Shown: positions 49,104 to 63,128 of the stretch, one piece after another | Numbering within the stretch: the first letter of the stretch is position 1 | Layout: each line of letters starts with the position of its first letter | Origin: Spinacia oleracea | Taxonomy: Eukaryota > Streptophyta > Magnoliopsida > Caryophyllales > Amaranthaceae | Assembly (NCBI RefSeq): GCF_020520425.1 | Contig: NC_079490.1 | Coordinates: 125,446,715-125,510,714, forward strand | Direction of reading: 5' to 3' | Length of the DNA stretch: 64,000 nucleotides | Position numbers and translations under genes: made by a program | The notes under the pieces: model-generated | Told to the model about the DNA's origin: nothing | Databases searched by the model: none | Seen by the model: only the letters and a program-made list of their open reading frames with translations

Positions 49104-50629
49104 TACTCGTAAGGTCGAAAATTCCTTGCTTGAGTGGTGATCGTTTGTGTACGTGCTCGTGCTCGTGCTCGTTTAACTTGATGTTTGCTCGACTCCACTT
49201 GCAAGAATATTTGACTTGACAATTACTGAACATATATCTCTAATAGCTATATCCAAGAGTTGTCCTTTGTTGGGGCGGGCAGGTCAGGGCGCTGCCCCCT
49301 TAAAACCCTAGCTTAAAAAAAATTGTAATCCAAACTCAAAATAGCCTTTGGCCCCCCAAAAGTGAAAATTCTAAGATAATCATAATAAAAATGACCATGG
49401 TAAGGGAATTAATTTAGACCACATAAATTGATTTTTTTTTTTGACAAACTTTTTAAAAAGGCGGTCTGACTAGGGGTGTTAACGAGCCGAGCCGAGACCG
49501 AACCTAGGCATGCTCGGCTCGAGCTAGACACTTTTGAACTTAGGCTCGGCTCGAGCTCGAAGCTCGACGAGCCTTGAAATTTGAGCTCGAGCTCAAGCTC
49601 GAAATTAAGACCGGTTTGGCTCGAGCTCGAACGAGCCTAGAAAAATAAGCTCGTAACATTGAGTTAGGCTTAATGGGCTAGAAGCTGACCCAAACCTACT
49701 TGGCTCAATTCATATTTAGCTTCAATGCCAATAACGATCCAAAGTATTAATCTGGCCAAAGAATAGTCATGTCTGATGCATATCCAGCCTATTTATAAAA
49801 AAATTGAGTTGGCTTCTTGCCTATCTGGTCGATGTGGGAGAAATAAATAGCCTCCTCAAAAACAAAGTCCTACTTTGTCGAGTTAATTTAGGATTGTCGA
49901 TGTGGGAGAATAAGTAACTTATATACGAGAGAGATAGAGAGTTTGGAAAAGAGGAAGTATTGTGAAAATACTCCGTATTGAATTAATTATTATCATATGT
50001 GTGGGAGCATTTTGTCCAAAAACATGGATGATGATATGATTCATACGATGTAGTTTTAGTTTTTGGTTTTATTATCCTAGAAAATTGGTAAATTAAAGAA
50101 GTCCCATTTATTTAGTAAACAAACCAAATGGCCCAAATTTAAGATGGACATAGTAATATGGGTTTAATTTATATGCATCTCAATCTTCAATTTGGTTTCA
50201 ATCAACCGATGTGGGACTCAAACTAGTGTCACGTAGTAAAAAATATCATTACTCTTAATGTAATCCCCCGTAATTTTATACATTTCATTTATATATTTTA
50301 ACGTATATTTAATATATTTAAATAAGAATTTATGAATTTTGGAAATAAATATATAATTAACGTATATTTATTTATTACTTTTTAATATTTTCAACGATTT
50401 ACGAAATCGAAAATGATTTTAGAATTTTAAGTTGAAATAATTTGAATTACGAAAAATTGATTGAATTTAGAAAACGATCCTATTCGGTTTTGGATTCAAA
50501 TCTAAAGCTAAATTCCTAAGTCTAGCCCCAATTGAACAAAGGCCAATATTATAAACCATAACCCCAAACGACCCTATACTCTAGTTTCTCTTCAACAATA
50601 AGTAAAACAAAAAAAAAATAATAAACAAC
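49104..50629. other. Region upstream of the second block, with a hAT-like end
   Basis: At 49473 the sequence TAGGGGTGTTAACGAGCCGA then GCCGAG resembles the terminus of a common plant hAT family, followed by GAGCTCGAGCTCGA-type repeats to about 49640. The other end was not found. GTCGATGTGGGAGAA phrases occur at about 49829 and 49897, and GATGTGGGACTC at about 50208. 50230-50629 is AT-rich with no gene seen. Confidence 0.5.
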
Positions 50630-50642
50630 CATTTAGAACGGA

Positions 50643-51545
50643 GGTAGTAATTCATACATTCAAAAACAGGGGAAAATATGGAATAGCATGGGCGTTACAA
50701 CAAGATACCCTCCTTCTTCACAGGGGACATCAACACTTGGCTGATACAAACATCAAGGCTGAAGACCTAATCCATTCAGAAAATGGACAATTTGTTTTTG
50801 TCCTCACTCTATGGTGGTGCTGGAAGTGGAGAAATTGCTCCTACTTTGGTCGAGATGCTAAAATCCCCATTGATACAGTGCCTTCATCCGAGGCAAAGTG
50901 GATGAAACATGGGAAGCTACGTTCACAATTGACAACTTTAAAACTTTGCTCAACGGAACCAATGCAAAGAAGGAGGTTCTAAATTCGTTGGTCAGCACCA
51001 CCGCTTGACTGGCTACTGTTAAACACAGATGGTGCCTCCAAGGGTTCGCCTGGACCAGCTGGTGGAGGGGGAGTAATACGCAACTGCAGGGGTATCTTTT
51101 CTCGTGGGTTTGCGGAAAATTTTGGAATGTGCAGTGCCTTCAAAGCTGAACTATGGGCAGCAGAAATTGGGCTCGCAATGGCAAGAGACATGAACATCAC
51201 CAAGCTAGTGTTGCATATGGATTACCAAGCGTGTGTAGAAGCCCTCAAGAATCAAGAATATCAAGGCGGAGAATGCCTTCACATTATTCAGAAATGTTGT
51301 TCTTTAATTAAGTGTGTAGATTGGGAAGTTAAAATAATTCATTGTTATAGGGAAGGCAATAAGATGGTGGACAAGCTTGCCAATGTAGGTGTCAACCTTG
51401 AGAACAAACTAGTGTATTTCGAGGCCCCTCTTTCCAAAATCATCAGTCTGTTGTTCGAGGATTTAGTTGGCGTCTCTACGCCTTGATTAGTTTAATGTTT
51501 ATAATTTTCGGGTTTTGAACCCTCTTCGGCATCAAAAAAAAAAAA
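50643..51545 (+). mobile_element. 5'-truncated L1-type LINE tail with RNase H, copy 2
   Basis: Equivalent to 12463-13366. The RNase H frame (to 51486) is the same as in copy 1. The upstream part, open in copy 1, is broken here by single-base indels at about 50748, 50779, 50796 and 50877. They leave a scrambled but again open frame. Confidence 0.8.
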
Positions 51546-53178
51546 GGTTAGGTATTAATTGAAAAAAAAAAAATTCAATCCTCCCAACGCTGTATCATTC
51601 AAACAAAAACCGGAGTCGACCGACCCCTTTGACAAGTGTACGACTACGAGAGGATCATTCCTTGGTCGACTCGTCCCCTTTTCTGTTTTGCGGTTTCCCT
51701 TTCCCCCTTTCCCCCTCTCCAGTCTCTACTCTCTAGTAGTAGTGTCCCGTTGGCTTAATTATACCCGTGAAATTGAATGGCAATCCAATTTGGTACGATT
51801 TTCTGATCGAAATTCTTCGTATTTCAATTGGGTCGACAAATGTGCTGAGCTTCAATTCTTTTTGTTAATGGCCTCTCTTGTAAGCATTTCCATTTCCCTT
51901 TTTCTCTTTATTTTATATTATTTTATTACAATGCTATGCTTGTGACTTGTGTATGTTACATCTTAGATTTGGTTTGTAAACTTCGATGCTATAGTTTTGT
52001 TGTATGGATTGATTTATCAGTTTTATACTCCGTATCAATTTTTAGCTTGCTTGCTTTGAATTAATCAATTATTATGGAAATTGTAAAAATTCATGATGAC
52101 TTATGGTATTTGAAATGTTCATTACGTTATTGCATCCTAATTGGGAAGTTTTGTTTCGGGTTTGATTTGATTTAAAAATTTACTCTGTTAAGATCGTGGC
52201 TGATTATAAAGCATTCATGAGAATAATTGAACTGCAACAGGTTATTAATTAATTATTTTTATGATTATGGAGATGAGAATCCCAAGTCCAAAATGTTTGA
52301 TATTGGGAAATTTGTTGATTTATTCAATTATACCCAAGTCGTGGTTCAGAATTGATCCTCACCTTGTTGTATATATAATTAAGAATCGCCGTGATTTATG
52401 TTAGCAAACATTTAGAGCTTTTCGATGTTGCTTGCCATCTTAATCCTCCTAGAAAACGGATGTATGAAGTCATGAACTGTTGCTCTTTTCTGAAGAGTGA
52501 AGAGATATCGTTATTGGATATTCAACATGGTTTTTGAAATATTTTTGTATGAATTGAGTAGTGTTGCTTTGTTATATTTGATCTGATTCCAGCATCCAGA
52601 AGGAGGAGATCCTTTCTTATCTCTCTGCGTTCAATACTTTATTCCGTTGCATGTAGGTTCTCTTCTATTCAATGAAAGCCCTTTTCTTAACGTAAAGAAT
52701 AGAACATCGAGAGTTATTCTCTTATTCTATACTTGTATGGAATTGCTTCATGAACTCTAGGCAACTACAAATGTAGAAGGAGTGCCGATTTGTCTCTTTT
52801 GTCAGTTTTGTGCAACCCAAGTGCTAGGAGACTAGGGGATATACTCTCTATAAGAGTAATTGTGGTGTATATTACGATAATGCTCGGATTCTGAAGTTTT
52901 TGAATTGGACAAGAAGGGCAAAGTTATCCCAATTTCTGTAACTAATTTGATCTATATTATCATTTACAAAAAGTGGCCCTCCTAAGACAAGGAGAAGGTA
53001 TGTAAGCATCAAAAGTGTGATGAAGTATGGTCTGTTCCTGGTTTAGGTGAGACCTGAGAATTAACATCTCGAGTGTTTATGGTTTAAGTTTGTGCTTTAT
53101 AGTATTGTTGGTGAAGTTGTATACTTGTATGTTACAAGGGGAATAATGAAATGTTGAACTGTTTTGAAACTGCATTTA

Positions 53179-53518
53179 GGCTCCGTTTGGTAGGGTGTAA
53201 AACGTTTTCATTGTAAAATGATTTTCCATGGAAAACATTTTTCAAGGGAAAATAATTTCAATCTAGTTTTCCTTTGTTTGATACCTTAAAAGAAAATGGA
53301 AGAAAAAGGTGAAGATTGAGGGGAAAAAAGGAGAGGGAGGTAATGAGGAAAGAAGGAAAAGTGGTTTCCCTCCCTTTCAAACGAAAAAGGGTTTTCCACC
53401 TTTGAGAGAGTCAATGGAAATTTGTTTTCCATCCCTTACCCAACCAAACAACGTAAAATGATTGAAAAGGGGAAAATCGTTTTCCATGAAAACGATTTAC
53501 GCCCTACTAAACATAGCC
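53179..53518. mobile_element. Tourist-like (PIF/Harbinger) MITE, copy 2
   Basis: Duplicate of 14998-15337 with the same ends and TTA flanks. Two substitutions were noticed (near 53237 and 53326). Confidence 0.85.
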
Positions 53519-55023
53519 TTAGCTGTGTAACTCTGTAAGAAAGTGGATGCTGAATTTGGTGAAGTAATGAAATATAGGTATAGAAAAAGAAAAACTTGTA
53601 AAATGGACAGAGATTATTTTCGATTAAAATGTAACAATTTTCGGAGATAATAAGGACAGGTGGGTATCCCTGCCAATGTTTCCTGCAGGCTGCAGACAAT
53701 AACACTCCAAGCCTACTTTACTGGCTGTTGAAAACTCTTTCAACTCAACCTATTTGTGTGTCCCAAATTTATTTGTCCCATTAAAATCAATTACCCCCAA
53801 ATTTAGAAAGATTCATCATTTCTTGATCACGTCCTCACTGTCTCACTCCACATCACTCTTCTTCTTCTTCCCAAAACCTCTAAAATACCTCCGTTTCTAT
53901 TTCTAATTTAATAAAAACAGCCAAACCTCTCACATCAAATTGACTCTTCTTCTTTGGAATTTTCCCCGTCATCGCCACCTTGCCTCTTTTTTTCATAACT
54001 GGTTACTGTCTACTCTCTTGCACAATGATTTTTAAATGGTTACTGTTATGATGATTTGATAATGGTATGGAGTAATAGTTTTGAGGTGAATTTTGGATGA
54101 ATTGTGTTTTTATTTGTGGAATTGCTGATTTTCGATTGTCAATTTGTTTGATTTGGTTGAGAGTTGAAGCTCTGCAATAAGTTTCTGGTTTGAATTATGT
54201 TTTTATTGTAGAATTCTGGAAGTTTGAAGCATAAAGGGAGTGCATTTTCAAAGAGAATTCTCAGTTGAGTTCTGTTTTTGATTGTGGGACTGGACAATTT
54301 GAGTATTGTTTGTGTGTGTGTGTGTGTCTGTGTTTTGTTTTAGTTGTTGAATTCTGGATGTTGACTATTCTCAGTTTTGGGGATGAATTCTCAGTGAATT
54401 GTGTTTGTGATGATTGAGTTGATGAGTTTCAAATTGCTCCTTTGTTTTTAATTGGATGCAATTATGAGAATGATTAATTTGTGACTTCTATTTGTTTTAG
54501 TAATTAGGAGGTTGTTTAGTTCTCGATTGATGTTGTTTATGCTTCCTCTTATTTTCTCCTTTTTACTACTTACGTTTCGCAATAGATGCATTATTTCTTT
54601 TTTCACGTATCCCAGCATGCTTCTTTGAATATTAATATCTCTAATTGCGTGTAAGTAAAAATTATAAAAAATTGATATTTGAAATCCTTGCTTGATACGA
54701 ATTTAACAAGATCTCACTTGACTACGTTTGTTTTTACATAATGTGAAAAAATAATTGTCAAAGTTAGTTAATGAATGGTGTCCAAGAGAAACGATGCATC
54801 TATTGTGGAACAGATGAAGTATGAGCTTTGAATTATTACGTGTTGGTTGGAAGGCATTTTTGTAAATTCTACATATTTCACCTTATTTTTGTTGTTGGCG
54901 AGTCAAATTTATCTTAACTACCAGTTCAAGATATTTGGTCTTGTGAAGTGCACCCGGTTAAGGTTGCGTTGCTCCTAGCCATAGTTCATGTTATTAAGGG
55001 CAATTTTGCCGAAAAATATGATA

Positions 55024-55273
55024 CTTCATCCATTCTTTTTTAGTTGACACAATTTTTTTTTTATCATGTTTGCCAATGCAATATTTCAATCATCAATGAG
55101 TAAAAATTATAAAAATTATACGAAGTATATTATAAATCTGTACAGTGAGACGATTATAACAGACCCCAATGACTATATTTGTTTTTAAGTATAAATCGCA
55201 GTTGATAGCCAAAGTAGATTATATGGATAGTGTCAAAAGCCAAATTGTGTCAACTAAAATAGAACTGAGGAAG
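55024..55273. mobile_element. Degenerate Stowaway-like MITE, copy 2
   Basis: Duplicate of 16842-17091, just upstream of the second SDHAF1 start codon. Confidence 0.65.
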
Positions 55274-55540
55274 CATTGTACGTTGGTGAGATTTATGCTT
55301 TGGTCAATCGTGAATAAATATGAAATGAATTGTAGCTGCTGTTGGATTTATGTTATTTGTGTGTCATGTTTGGAACTCTAAGGGTGAGAATTCTATTACT
55401 GTATTACATGATAGTAGCCCTTGAATTTGTTACAAAGGTGGTTGTCTTTTCAATTTGAAAGGACTGATGCTGTCTTTTTATCTGTTATAGCAGCATCCTT
55501 TGGAGCTACACTAGAGCAAGTTAACATAAAATAGAGTGCC

Positions 55541-55837
55541 ATGGCCATGGGAGTTACTGGTGGACAAAAGCTTTCAGGTTTACAGAAGCAAGTCCTGAAT
55601 CTTTACAGAGGCTTTTTGCGAGCAGCACGTAACAAATCATTTGAAGATCGCCATCAAATTGAATTGATTGTATCTGAAGAGTTCCACCGCAATTCCAAGC
55701 AAGTCGATCGCAAGGATTTTGTTTACATAGAATACTTGCTTCGACGTGGTAAAAAACAACTTGATCAGCTCAAGAATAGTGATACTATAAGTTTGTCATC
55801 CATGAAGGTTAGTGGGGCTGAGAGTAAAGTTCAGTAG
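55541..55837 (+). CDS. SDHAF1: Succinate dehydrogenase assembly factor 1, LYR-motif protein (copy 2)
   Basis: Encodes the same 98-aa protein as 17359-17655, with the LYR motif at residues 21-23 and the DFVYIEYLLRRGKKQ segment. The start context and immediate flanks are the same. If the duplication is real, the genome carries two intact SDHAF1 genes about 38 kb apart, each convergent with an SGR2 copy. If it is an assembly artefact, this is the other haplotype of one gene. Confidence 0.9.
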   Translation: MAMGVTGGQKLSGLQKQVLNLYRGFLRAARNKSFEDRHQIELIVSEEFHRNSKQVDRKDFVYIEYLLRRGKKQLDQLKNSDTISLSSMKVSGAESKVQ

Positions 55838-56798
55838 GTCTGCAACTGATGCCATTGACTTCAATAGGAAGCTAGTTAGTGAGTAACTAAGTTTTGAAAG
55901 TCAAGTATTTAAAGTTACATATTGTTTACTAAAGTGGCAACACAGGTAGTAATTTGCATAGCAATAATGGTTTTCTAACTCAACAGGGAATACATGTACT
56001 TTATTACGGAGTAGTATTCAGTCAAATAGTGAACGATTAACAGAATTTAGAATTGTCTTATCTAGATAGAGTGTTTGTGCATCATCAACGTAGATGGCTG
56101 GATAGAGCATTTTATCTTTATGTTTACATGTTGATTTCAAATGTGAACAAATTGTTGTTATAGTTTTGTGAAGATAACGAAAATGTGTTGGCTCATATAT
56201 GATATAATTATGCCAGAGAAGAATGAGTTAGCAGCTTAGCATGTCTTTTTGAATAGAGGACATCCCTAGCAAAGTCACGTTTATGTCTTGCAACTTTCAA
56301 CTTTCAACTTTCAACTTTCAACTTTCATATTGTTTTTGATCTTGCAAGAACTTCAGTAAGGGAGAAGCACTGACATCAATCTAAAGACTTCTCTCAAACA
56401 AATCACAAGTAGTCATGTTACTGTATTTTTGAATGAATGGGATCTACATTCTGAACGAGTACCTTGAAAGTTAAAACACAACACATAAAAAATCAGCTGT
56501 TAGGAAGAGTTTCTGTGATTTGGGATCATTTTCATTCATCATACACCGATTAAAAGCTAAATTTAGTAGCTGTACATGGAATATACAAAAATTTGCACAT
56601 TACAAAAACCTGTTTTTATGTACAAATGTAGACATCTTTGACCTAAAGGATTACAGGACCAACACCAGAATAACTAGGCTTGTACCTCCCTTTCATATCC
56701 ATTTACGGCGTTCAAACTCAAACACTACTGTTATCTGACACTACTATACTTCTGATGTAAACTAGATCAGAGTTTCTTTTTGTTTTACACAGCTAACT
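55838..56798. other. convergent intergenic region, copy 2
   Basis: Equivalent to 17656-18616, including the CAACTTT heptamer repeat at about 56290-56327. Confidence 0.6.
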
Positions 56799-59700
56799 CT
56801 ACCACGATGACTTGCCCACTTTTTTGGTTTTCTTGGGTGAATTTTTTATTAGATTGCTGCTAGAGAATGTTAACGGCAATTCTTCTTCAGCAATAATTTC
56901 GGTATCTGGCAACCTATCAGAGACCTTATCATCTTTGGTTTTGCTTCGATGCAACTTTGTTTGCTCAGGGTCTTCAGGAATGTCTCGGTACAAGTGATTT
57001 AACACAAAGAGAGCAGTATCATAGTCGCGCCAATAGTTTCTGCATATATATAATTATAATGGAATAAATTTAAGGTATCCCTTACCATGATGTTTTTTAA
57101 CAACTGATTCATTGAAAAAATAAAATCAAATATTCACAGGATACTATACACACTTACGTGTGCGCTCCAATAGCTGAAATATATTGATGCTGAAAAGTTT
57201 TATCCTGCAAGACTCATCAAAATTCATATCAGAAACATAGAATGCAATAAACATCCGGAAAAGGGGAAAGTACAATGATAAAAATATTCAAGACCAAAAA
57301 CAATGCCAACTATTGCCAACATGTGCACTTATGATACAAACTACTTCGTATTAATTACTTTGGAATACTCCTCAAATTCGCAAAACTATTTGTTTCAAAA
57401 AAACAAAGATCTCCTTGAATATTCAAAAAAACAAAATTATATACTTTATACAACTATGGAGAAACTCCAATTATTAATTATATTTAATAGAATATTTATT
57501 ACTACCTCCGTTTTTTCCGAGTTCTATTCCGAGAAACCAAGGAAAACTCAAAATTGGGACTATCAAGTGGGTACTTTTACATGTAGGAGGAGAGAGATAA
57601 AAAGTAAGAGAATTATTAAATATGATTTGATTGGGTCCAGTGAGAGAGGATAAAAATATGAATAAAAGATTGACATAAATGAGATAAAGTAAAAGTGAGT
57701 AGAACTTAGGAAAACACCTCAAAAAGGAAAGTGAGTAGAACTTAGAATAATGGAGGGAATAGTATTTAGCCTCAATATAATATATTTTCAAAACACAACA
57801 ATTTGTAAGATGGGCATTATTTTATTTTTTTGTTCAGATAATTTTACAATTTATCTAACATTCAGAAAAAGTATGAATGTATGATACGAGTGTTTACAAT
57901 TTTTCGTAATACCTTCGGCAAAAAGGCAATACAGAAATCATAAATAAGGTTATATTGATATAGAGTACAATATTTTTTAAAAAAAAAACAAAAAAAAAAA
58001 CAAAGACTCAATCCCTCAAATTTGCCTCCTCCCAACAAGAAGTATATTTTAAAAAAAGAGTGAAAAGAGCAAAGAAAAAAAAAGTTGAATAAAAACAGGC
58101 ACAAATCCTCGATTCAGAAAAGAGACAAAATTGGCATCTAAGATAATCATGCTTCGGTACTCTGTTAATTTTATTCTTGCAGCTGAAAGACTAAAGAAAG
58201 CATCAGCATGAAACAGTAAAACCTGGTAATCTTTATCAAGAAATATCCCAAAACATTAATTATTCCACTGTGACGAGAAAAAAAAAATTGCTGCTTTAAA
58301 TCACCACATTAACGAGTCTGAAAAAAGAGAATAATGCCAATCTGGAAATTCAACATTCAGGTCCGACCGTCTGACATTGTAAAGCGCGGAATGCCATGAG
58401 TAACTGTTGTGGCAATTGCATTTAGAGCAAAAATATTGTGGCAAATTGGGAATCTTATTTAGAGAAAAAACTTGTGTTCTTATCAAAAAGGAAAAAAATG
58501 GTTTCTTGTAGCAATTTCATTTAGAGCAAACACTTGATGTGGCACAAGATGACATAGATGGTATGGTTGTTGAATTATTTCTATGCCTCAGTCAACATGT
58601 GTAAATGACGGAATTAAACAGAGATCTAATTCTCAGGTTTCTTAAGATCTTCTGAGTTGTGGTTGGGTAGGGTGACAAAATTCAGCTCTCTTCCGATTTC
58701 CAGGGGAGGATGTATGCTATTATTACAAGCGTTCACTTTTTTGTTTACCTTCTTCTGACAACATACCCTACAGAACTATACAGATGAAGTCATATTCTAA
58801 AGGGACCCTTGAAACTTAAATTTTCAGTGACAATCTAATTAAAGAAAAGTAGAAAACTAACTTTTTCGAAATTTCAAAGGTACTCCCTCCATGCACCAAA
58901 AATTTCCTGTATCCTTTTCATGACATCCATAAAAAGTCTTGTTACTTAAAATGGATACCTAACCCCCTCGACACATGTGGTGAGAACCCCATGGGAATTT
59001 CAACTTCCTAAGGAAGTTCCACTTCCCTCATTTCACCCATTTCATGTCAACCAAACTTGTCATTCCTTTAACTCTATTTTCTTGCAGCACAAGAACTAAG
59101 CCACTAACTATCTCTCAATCAATATCTTTAATTCTTATTTCCCCACTATTTACCAAAGAACTACCCTAGTCTACTAAAACCCAAAATATGCGTGCACAAA
59201 CGTAACAGGTAGATTCATTTTCTTTTAGAAAAAGAAACTTCTTCCATAAATCAACAACTACCAGAAAGTATAAAGGAGGACAAGTCCTTATAACCAAAAA
59301 AAAAAAGATCACATACCCAATTTTGTTGAATTTTCTGCACCGAGCAACTTTTGAATTGCCCGCCACCTTAGTCCACAAAGAATCCAAATAAGTTATCACA
59401 ATCCCACCGAAAATCAGCACTCAAAGCAGTTGCTTCGAAAAATTTGCGCATTCCATTCTAAATTTCTAACCGCAAACTCATGGAATTGCCATAATAGCAT
59501 TTCGACACAAAATCTTGTTCTCCTTTGCCCTTCAAAGCCCACAACTCAGACTAGCAATGATCCAAAACAGTACGTGGGATAACCAGATAAATATTACTAG
59601 CCATCACATGATGAAGGAAGCACGACTCACCATTGATAAAACGCAACATGCACATATCCGGCAAAACAGCCATCTCTAGTCTTCCACTTTTGAGCATATC

Positions 59701-62668
59701 ACTAATATTGATTATCCCGACACAATAATGATACAATACAATACCTTAAGAGGAACTTTCACCTTCCACATCAATCTATGGACCAGGAGAGGGAAAGGGA
59801 ATATCGAAGGCGAAGGGTAGCTAAGAAAGGCGAAACATATAAAGACTAGCAAGAAAAGGTGCCCGTTGTATCCCCCAACCACTTCTAGAATCCTTAGACA
59901 GAACCTCATAAATCACAATGAACTCATCTAATTCTCTCATGAGGATGCCTTGTAAATGAAGAACCCAAACGCTGCTAATGTGGAATGCAGAAATTGGCAC
60001 TTCATGAAAACTGGACAGGTAATAAAATCAAGGGAAACAGACAGAAAACGGTTGTTCCCCTCTTCACACATCCTCCCAAAATCTAATGAGATAGTCATTC
60101 CCTACCTTGAAACTAATTAACGCTAAGAAGACATAATATACTTGAAAAATGAATTTCCTAGGGCAAACATAACTTACTTGCATACCACACTATGCACCCC
60201 ACCAATTTCAAGTAACTTGTACTTACTCCGGTATCCGGATTACACAATACCATATTGGGGTTCGTTTAGCCACTTCGCCACAAGACCAACATTCTTTATC
60301 ACCAACCATGACACTAAATCCAACCTCATGTGATGGTCTCTTCTCTGCCACTAGTCCCGCACCACAAAAAATCCGCAAACTTCTCCATAATATTTGCAAT
60401 TGTCACCTGGGATCTTGAAAAGTGAGGTAGTAAAGAGGCATACGAGATAAGAATGAATACAACAACATTTGGGGTTTGAAGTAGTGTGGAGATGAATGCG
60501 CAAACAACCGTGGAGGCATAAGGAATGACTTGGGAGGTGGAAGATGGGATGCATGCGCAAACTGTTTGTTTCCCAGCGCCTTTGGCAGGGGTGAAAAATG
60601 CTCTCACCCCATTTTCTAGCGCCCGGTTGCTTCTCCTTCCAGCGCCCAAAGTTCTGCTTCTGCACAATTCTTCAAGCGACGTGGATGCTTTAAGGCCATT
60701 GATTCGTTTGTATATCCTAACACCATATATATACTCATATAGTATGCCTGTATTAGAGGGTAGTGGTTGTTGATTTTAAGAAAGAGAAAAGCCTAATTGA
60801 AAACTCATCCACTTATTAGGGTTTAAGTAAGGGAGAGTTGTGAGGTGAAGCTTCCTTAGCTTAGCTTAGCAATCTCTTTATAAATCTTCATCATTATTTC
60901 TAGTGGCTTACTGGGTTTTTCTCCCGATGCTCGTGTTTCCACGGTAAAACCTCTTGTCTTCGCTTCATGCTTGGGTTACTTGTGTAAGTTCTTCATTGTT
61001 TATTATTGCGGTTGATCATAAATTAGTTGACACATGTCGAATTCACAACAACAACATGATACTCCTTCCCAAAGAAAAACATACTTTCTTCCAACTATCT
61101 CCCAAAAAAAAACATACCTTCTCCCAACCACCCAGTTTTACTAGAAATATGAGAGATAACATGTTCCAATAAAGTCTCGGGGTCAGGATTACCTCCAAGG
61201 GGCAAGCCCATAACTGAACGACCAATTCTGAATCTCACACCCCATCAAGGCCGCATACTACCCAAGCACATCTCGATCAAGATTAATACCACCAAGGCCA
61301 CATTTAGAAAGGTTAATCTCAACCCCGAAATCAACTCAGAGATTTCAAGATAGTAGCACCTCCTAAACTTTTCACGATCTGCTGCTAAAACAAATGGTAT
61401 CATCTACGTACTGTAAGTGTAAAACCTGCACCCTCTGTCTTCCCACCTTAAAACTCTAAATCAAACCTCCTGACCCACCCCCCCCCCCCCCCCCCCCACC
61501 CCCCCACCCCCAACTCACACACACAAGCCTACTAGGTATTTTGGGTGACATTTCAGGTTTTTAACTTGTAAATGTTCTGGAATGCCTGAAATATCTGCAG
61601 CACACTTTAGACCTTTAACTCTGGGAAAATTCATTTGGGAAGAAAAATATTTTGCAAAGTTCACCAACATTTGAAAGAGGAACTTTTTTGGTCCTTATCC
61701 TTAACAGTGTGTTTGGTTGAGGATAAAGTTGAAAAGATCTGTTTTCCGTCCCTAGCTATTACCATATATTTCCAGTGCTGGAAGATCAGGAAGGAAAATG
61801 CAGACCCACTCTTTCCGTCCCTTTCCTTCCCCTTCCCCCTCTTCCCTCCACGATTGCTAACTAAACATATTGTAAATATGTGTACTCTGTAACATCCACC
61901 TATCTGATTCAGGTTGTTTGCAATCCTGCTAAACCCAGGGTGTGTCCCAAATTTTGAATAATATTCTTCCTCAAAGTCAAACAAAATTTTGTTAGCTACA
62001 GAAGGAAAAAACTTATGGGGGTTAGTTTGTGTTTACTACTTCACTATCATCTGATTTATCTGGTAAGAATATAAGAACAGAAATTCATGAACCAAGAATG
62101 GGCAGATCACTTATTACAGAATAAAGCGGTTCTCCCTACCTCGTTATGGGTTTTCAATTACGCTTCCCGAGCGAATTTTGAATGGATATTTACCTTGACT
62201 AAAATGCAAATGCTTGATAGTGGTGTTGCCTCATTCCTCTTCTCCCCCCCCCCCCTCCCCTCCCCGTTCAAGGACTCCTTGTAATATATTTAGATATTTT
62301 TCTTTCTCATTAAATCAGTTTTCTTCTACCAATAAAGTTCCCTTATTGCATTTCCAAATATTTCAATATTACATGGGGCTCAGAAGGAGAGAAAAGCTGA
62401 AATGATGTCTAGTGCACAGACCTGAAGAACATGATCAATTCGTCCATCTTCACTTCCAGTTAATCTCTCCATCATATAGGATCCGTAAGATCGGACTTCT
62501 TCATTGACATCCTCCACCGATTCTGCAATGTTACAGAAAGAGAAATAATTGGAGGAACAGTTTTTAAAAAACATTACGAGCTTCAACAAGGAAGGCCTTT
62601 AATAAGAAAACAGAAGATCTGTAATTACCTTCGAGGCTGTCTTTTCTTGATTGACATACTGTGAGCAC
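56799..62668 (-). CDS. SGR2: SGR2-like gene, copy 2, last four exons (5' part beyond window)
   Basis: Exons equivalent to 18-21 of copy 1 lie at 62668-62629, 62522-62422, 57204-57158 and 57039-56799. Splice sites and reading frame are intact and the amino acids are the same, including the RIDH and GAHTNYW parts of the DDHD domain. Exon 17 would fall near 64943, outside the window, so whether this copy is complete or truncated cannot be judged here. Confidence 0.85.
57500..57764. mobile_element. Degenerate Stowaway-like MITE, copy 2
   Basis: Duplicate of 19318-19582 in intron 19 of the second SGR2 copy. Confidence 0.55.
59553..61441 (-). pseudogene. L1-type LINE reverse transcriptase relic, copy 2
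   Basis: Duplicate of 21370-23255 with the same YVDD, INLSKCGLGG and DFLWCGTS segments and the same internal insert. The C tract upstream is longer here (about 61478-61497). Confidence 0.75.
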
Positions 62669-63128
62669 CTGAACCTGTCAAAAGAATAATACTTCTTCAA
62701 AATCCCTACTTCTTTTCGAGGAACAATACTTAAAGATACAAGGATGCATGCAATTGAATAACTCGTAAGCAAAAAATGGATTAACAAATGAAGGGTAAGG
62801 AGTGGCTTGATCTTAAGCTTGGAACTAGATACAATCATTTGGAACTCAATACAATCATTTCAACCAATGTGTGAATGTACCAGTCCAATGAGCCGGACAG
62901 TAAAATGTGGGCTTGTTGAGAAATGTGCAGGTCTCGCGACAATTCCCCATTAAATTTAATCAAGGGAAAATAACAGCTTTCCATTATCATTTGTATTATC
63001 ATCAATTTAAATAAAGTTGTATATTGAGATTATTGACCATCATAATTGACAATCATATATACAACAAATCAAATGCTAGTTACATGTTTTTAGCAGTGTC
63101 ACATTTCTTTATATAATTTAAATCTGCC

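Larger units (their letters stand above)
51546..55540 (+). other. SDHAF1 5' region, copy 2
   Basis: Same layout as copy 1: inferred non-coding exon ending at about 51879 and acceptor before 55491. Tourist-like MITE at 53179-53518, Stowaway-like at 55024-55273. Differences from copy 1 are a few substitutions and one added T near 54144. Confidence 0.5.
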
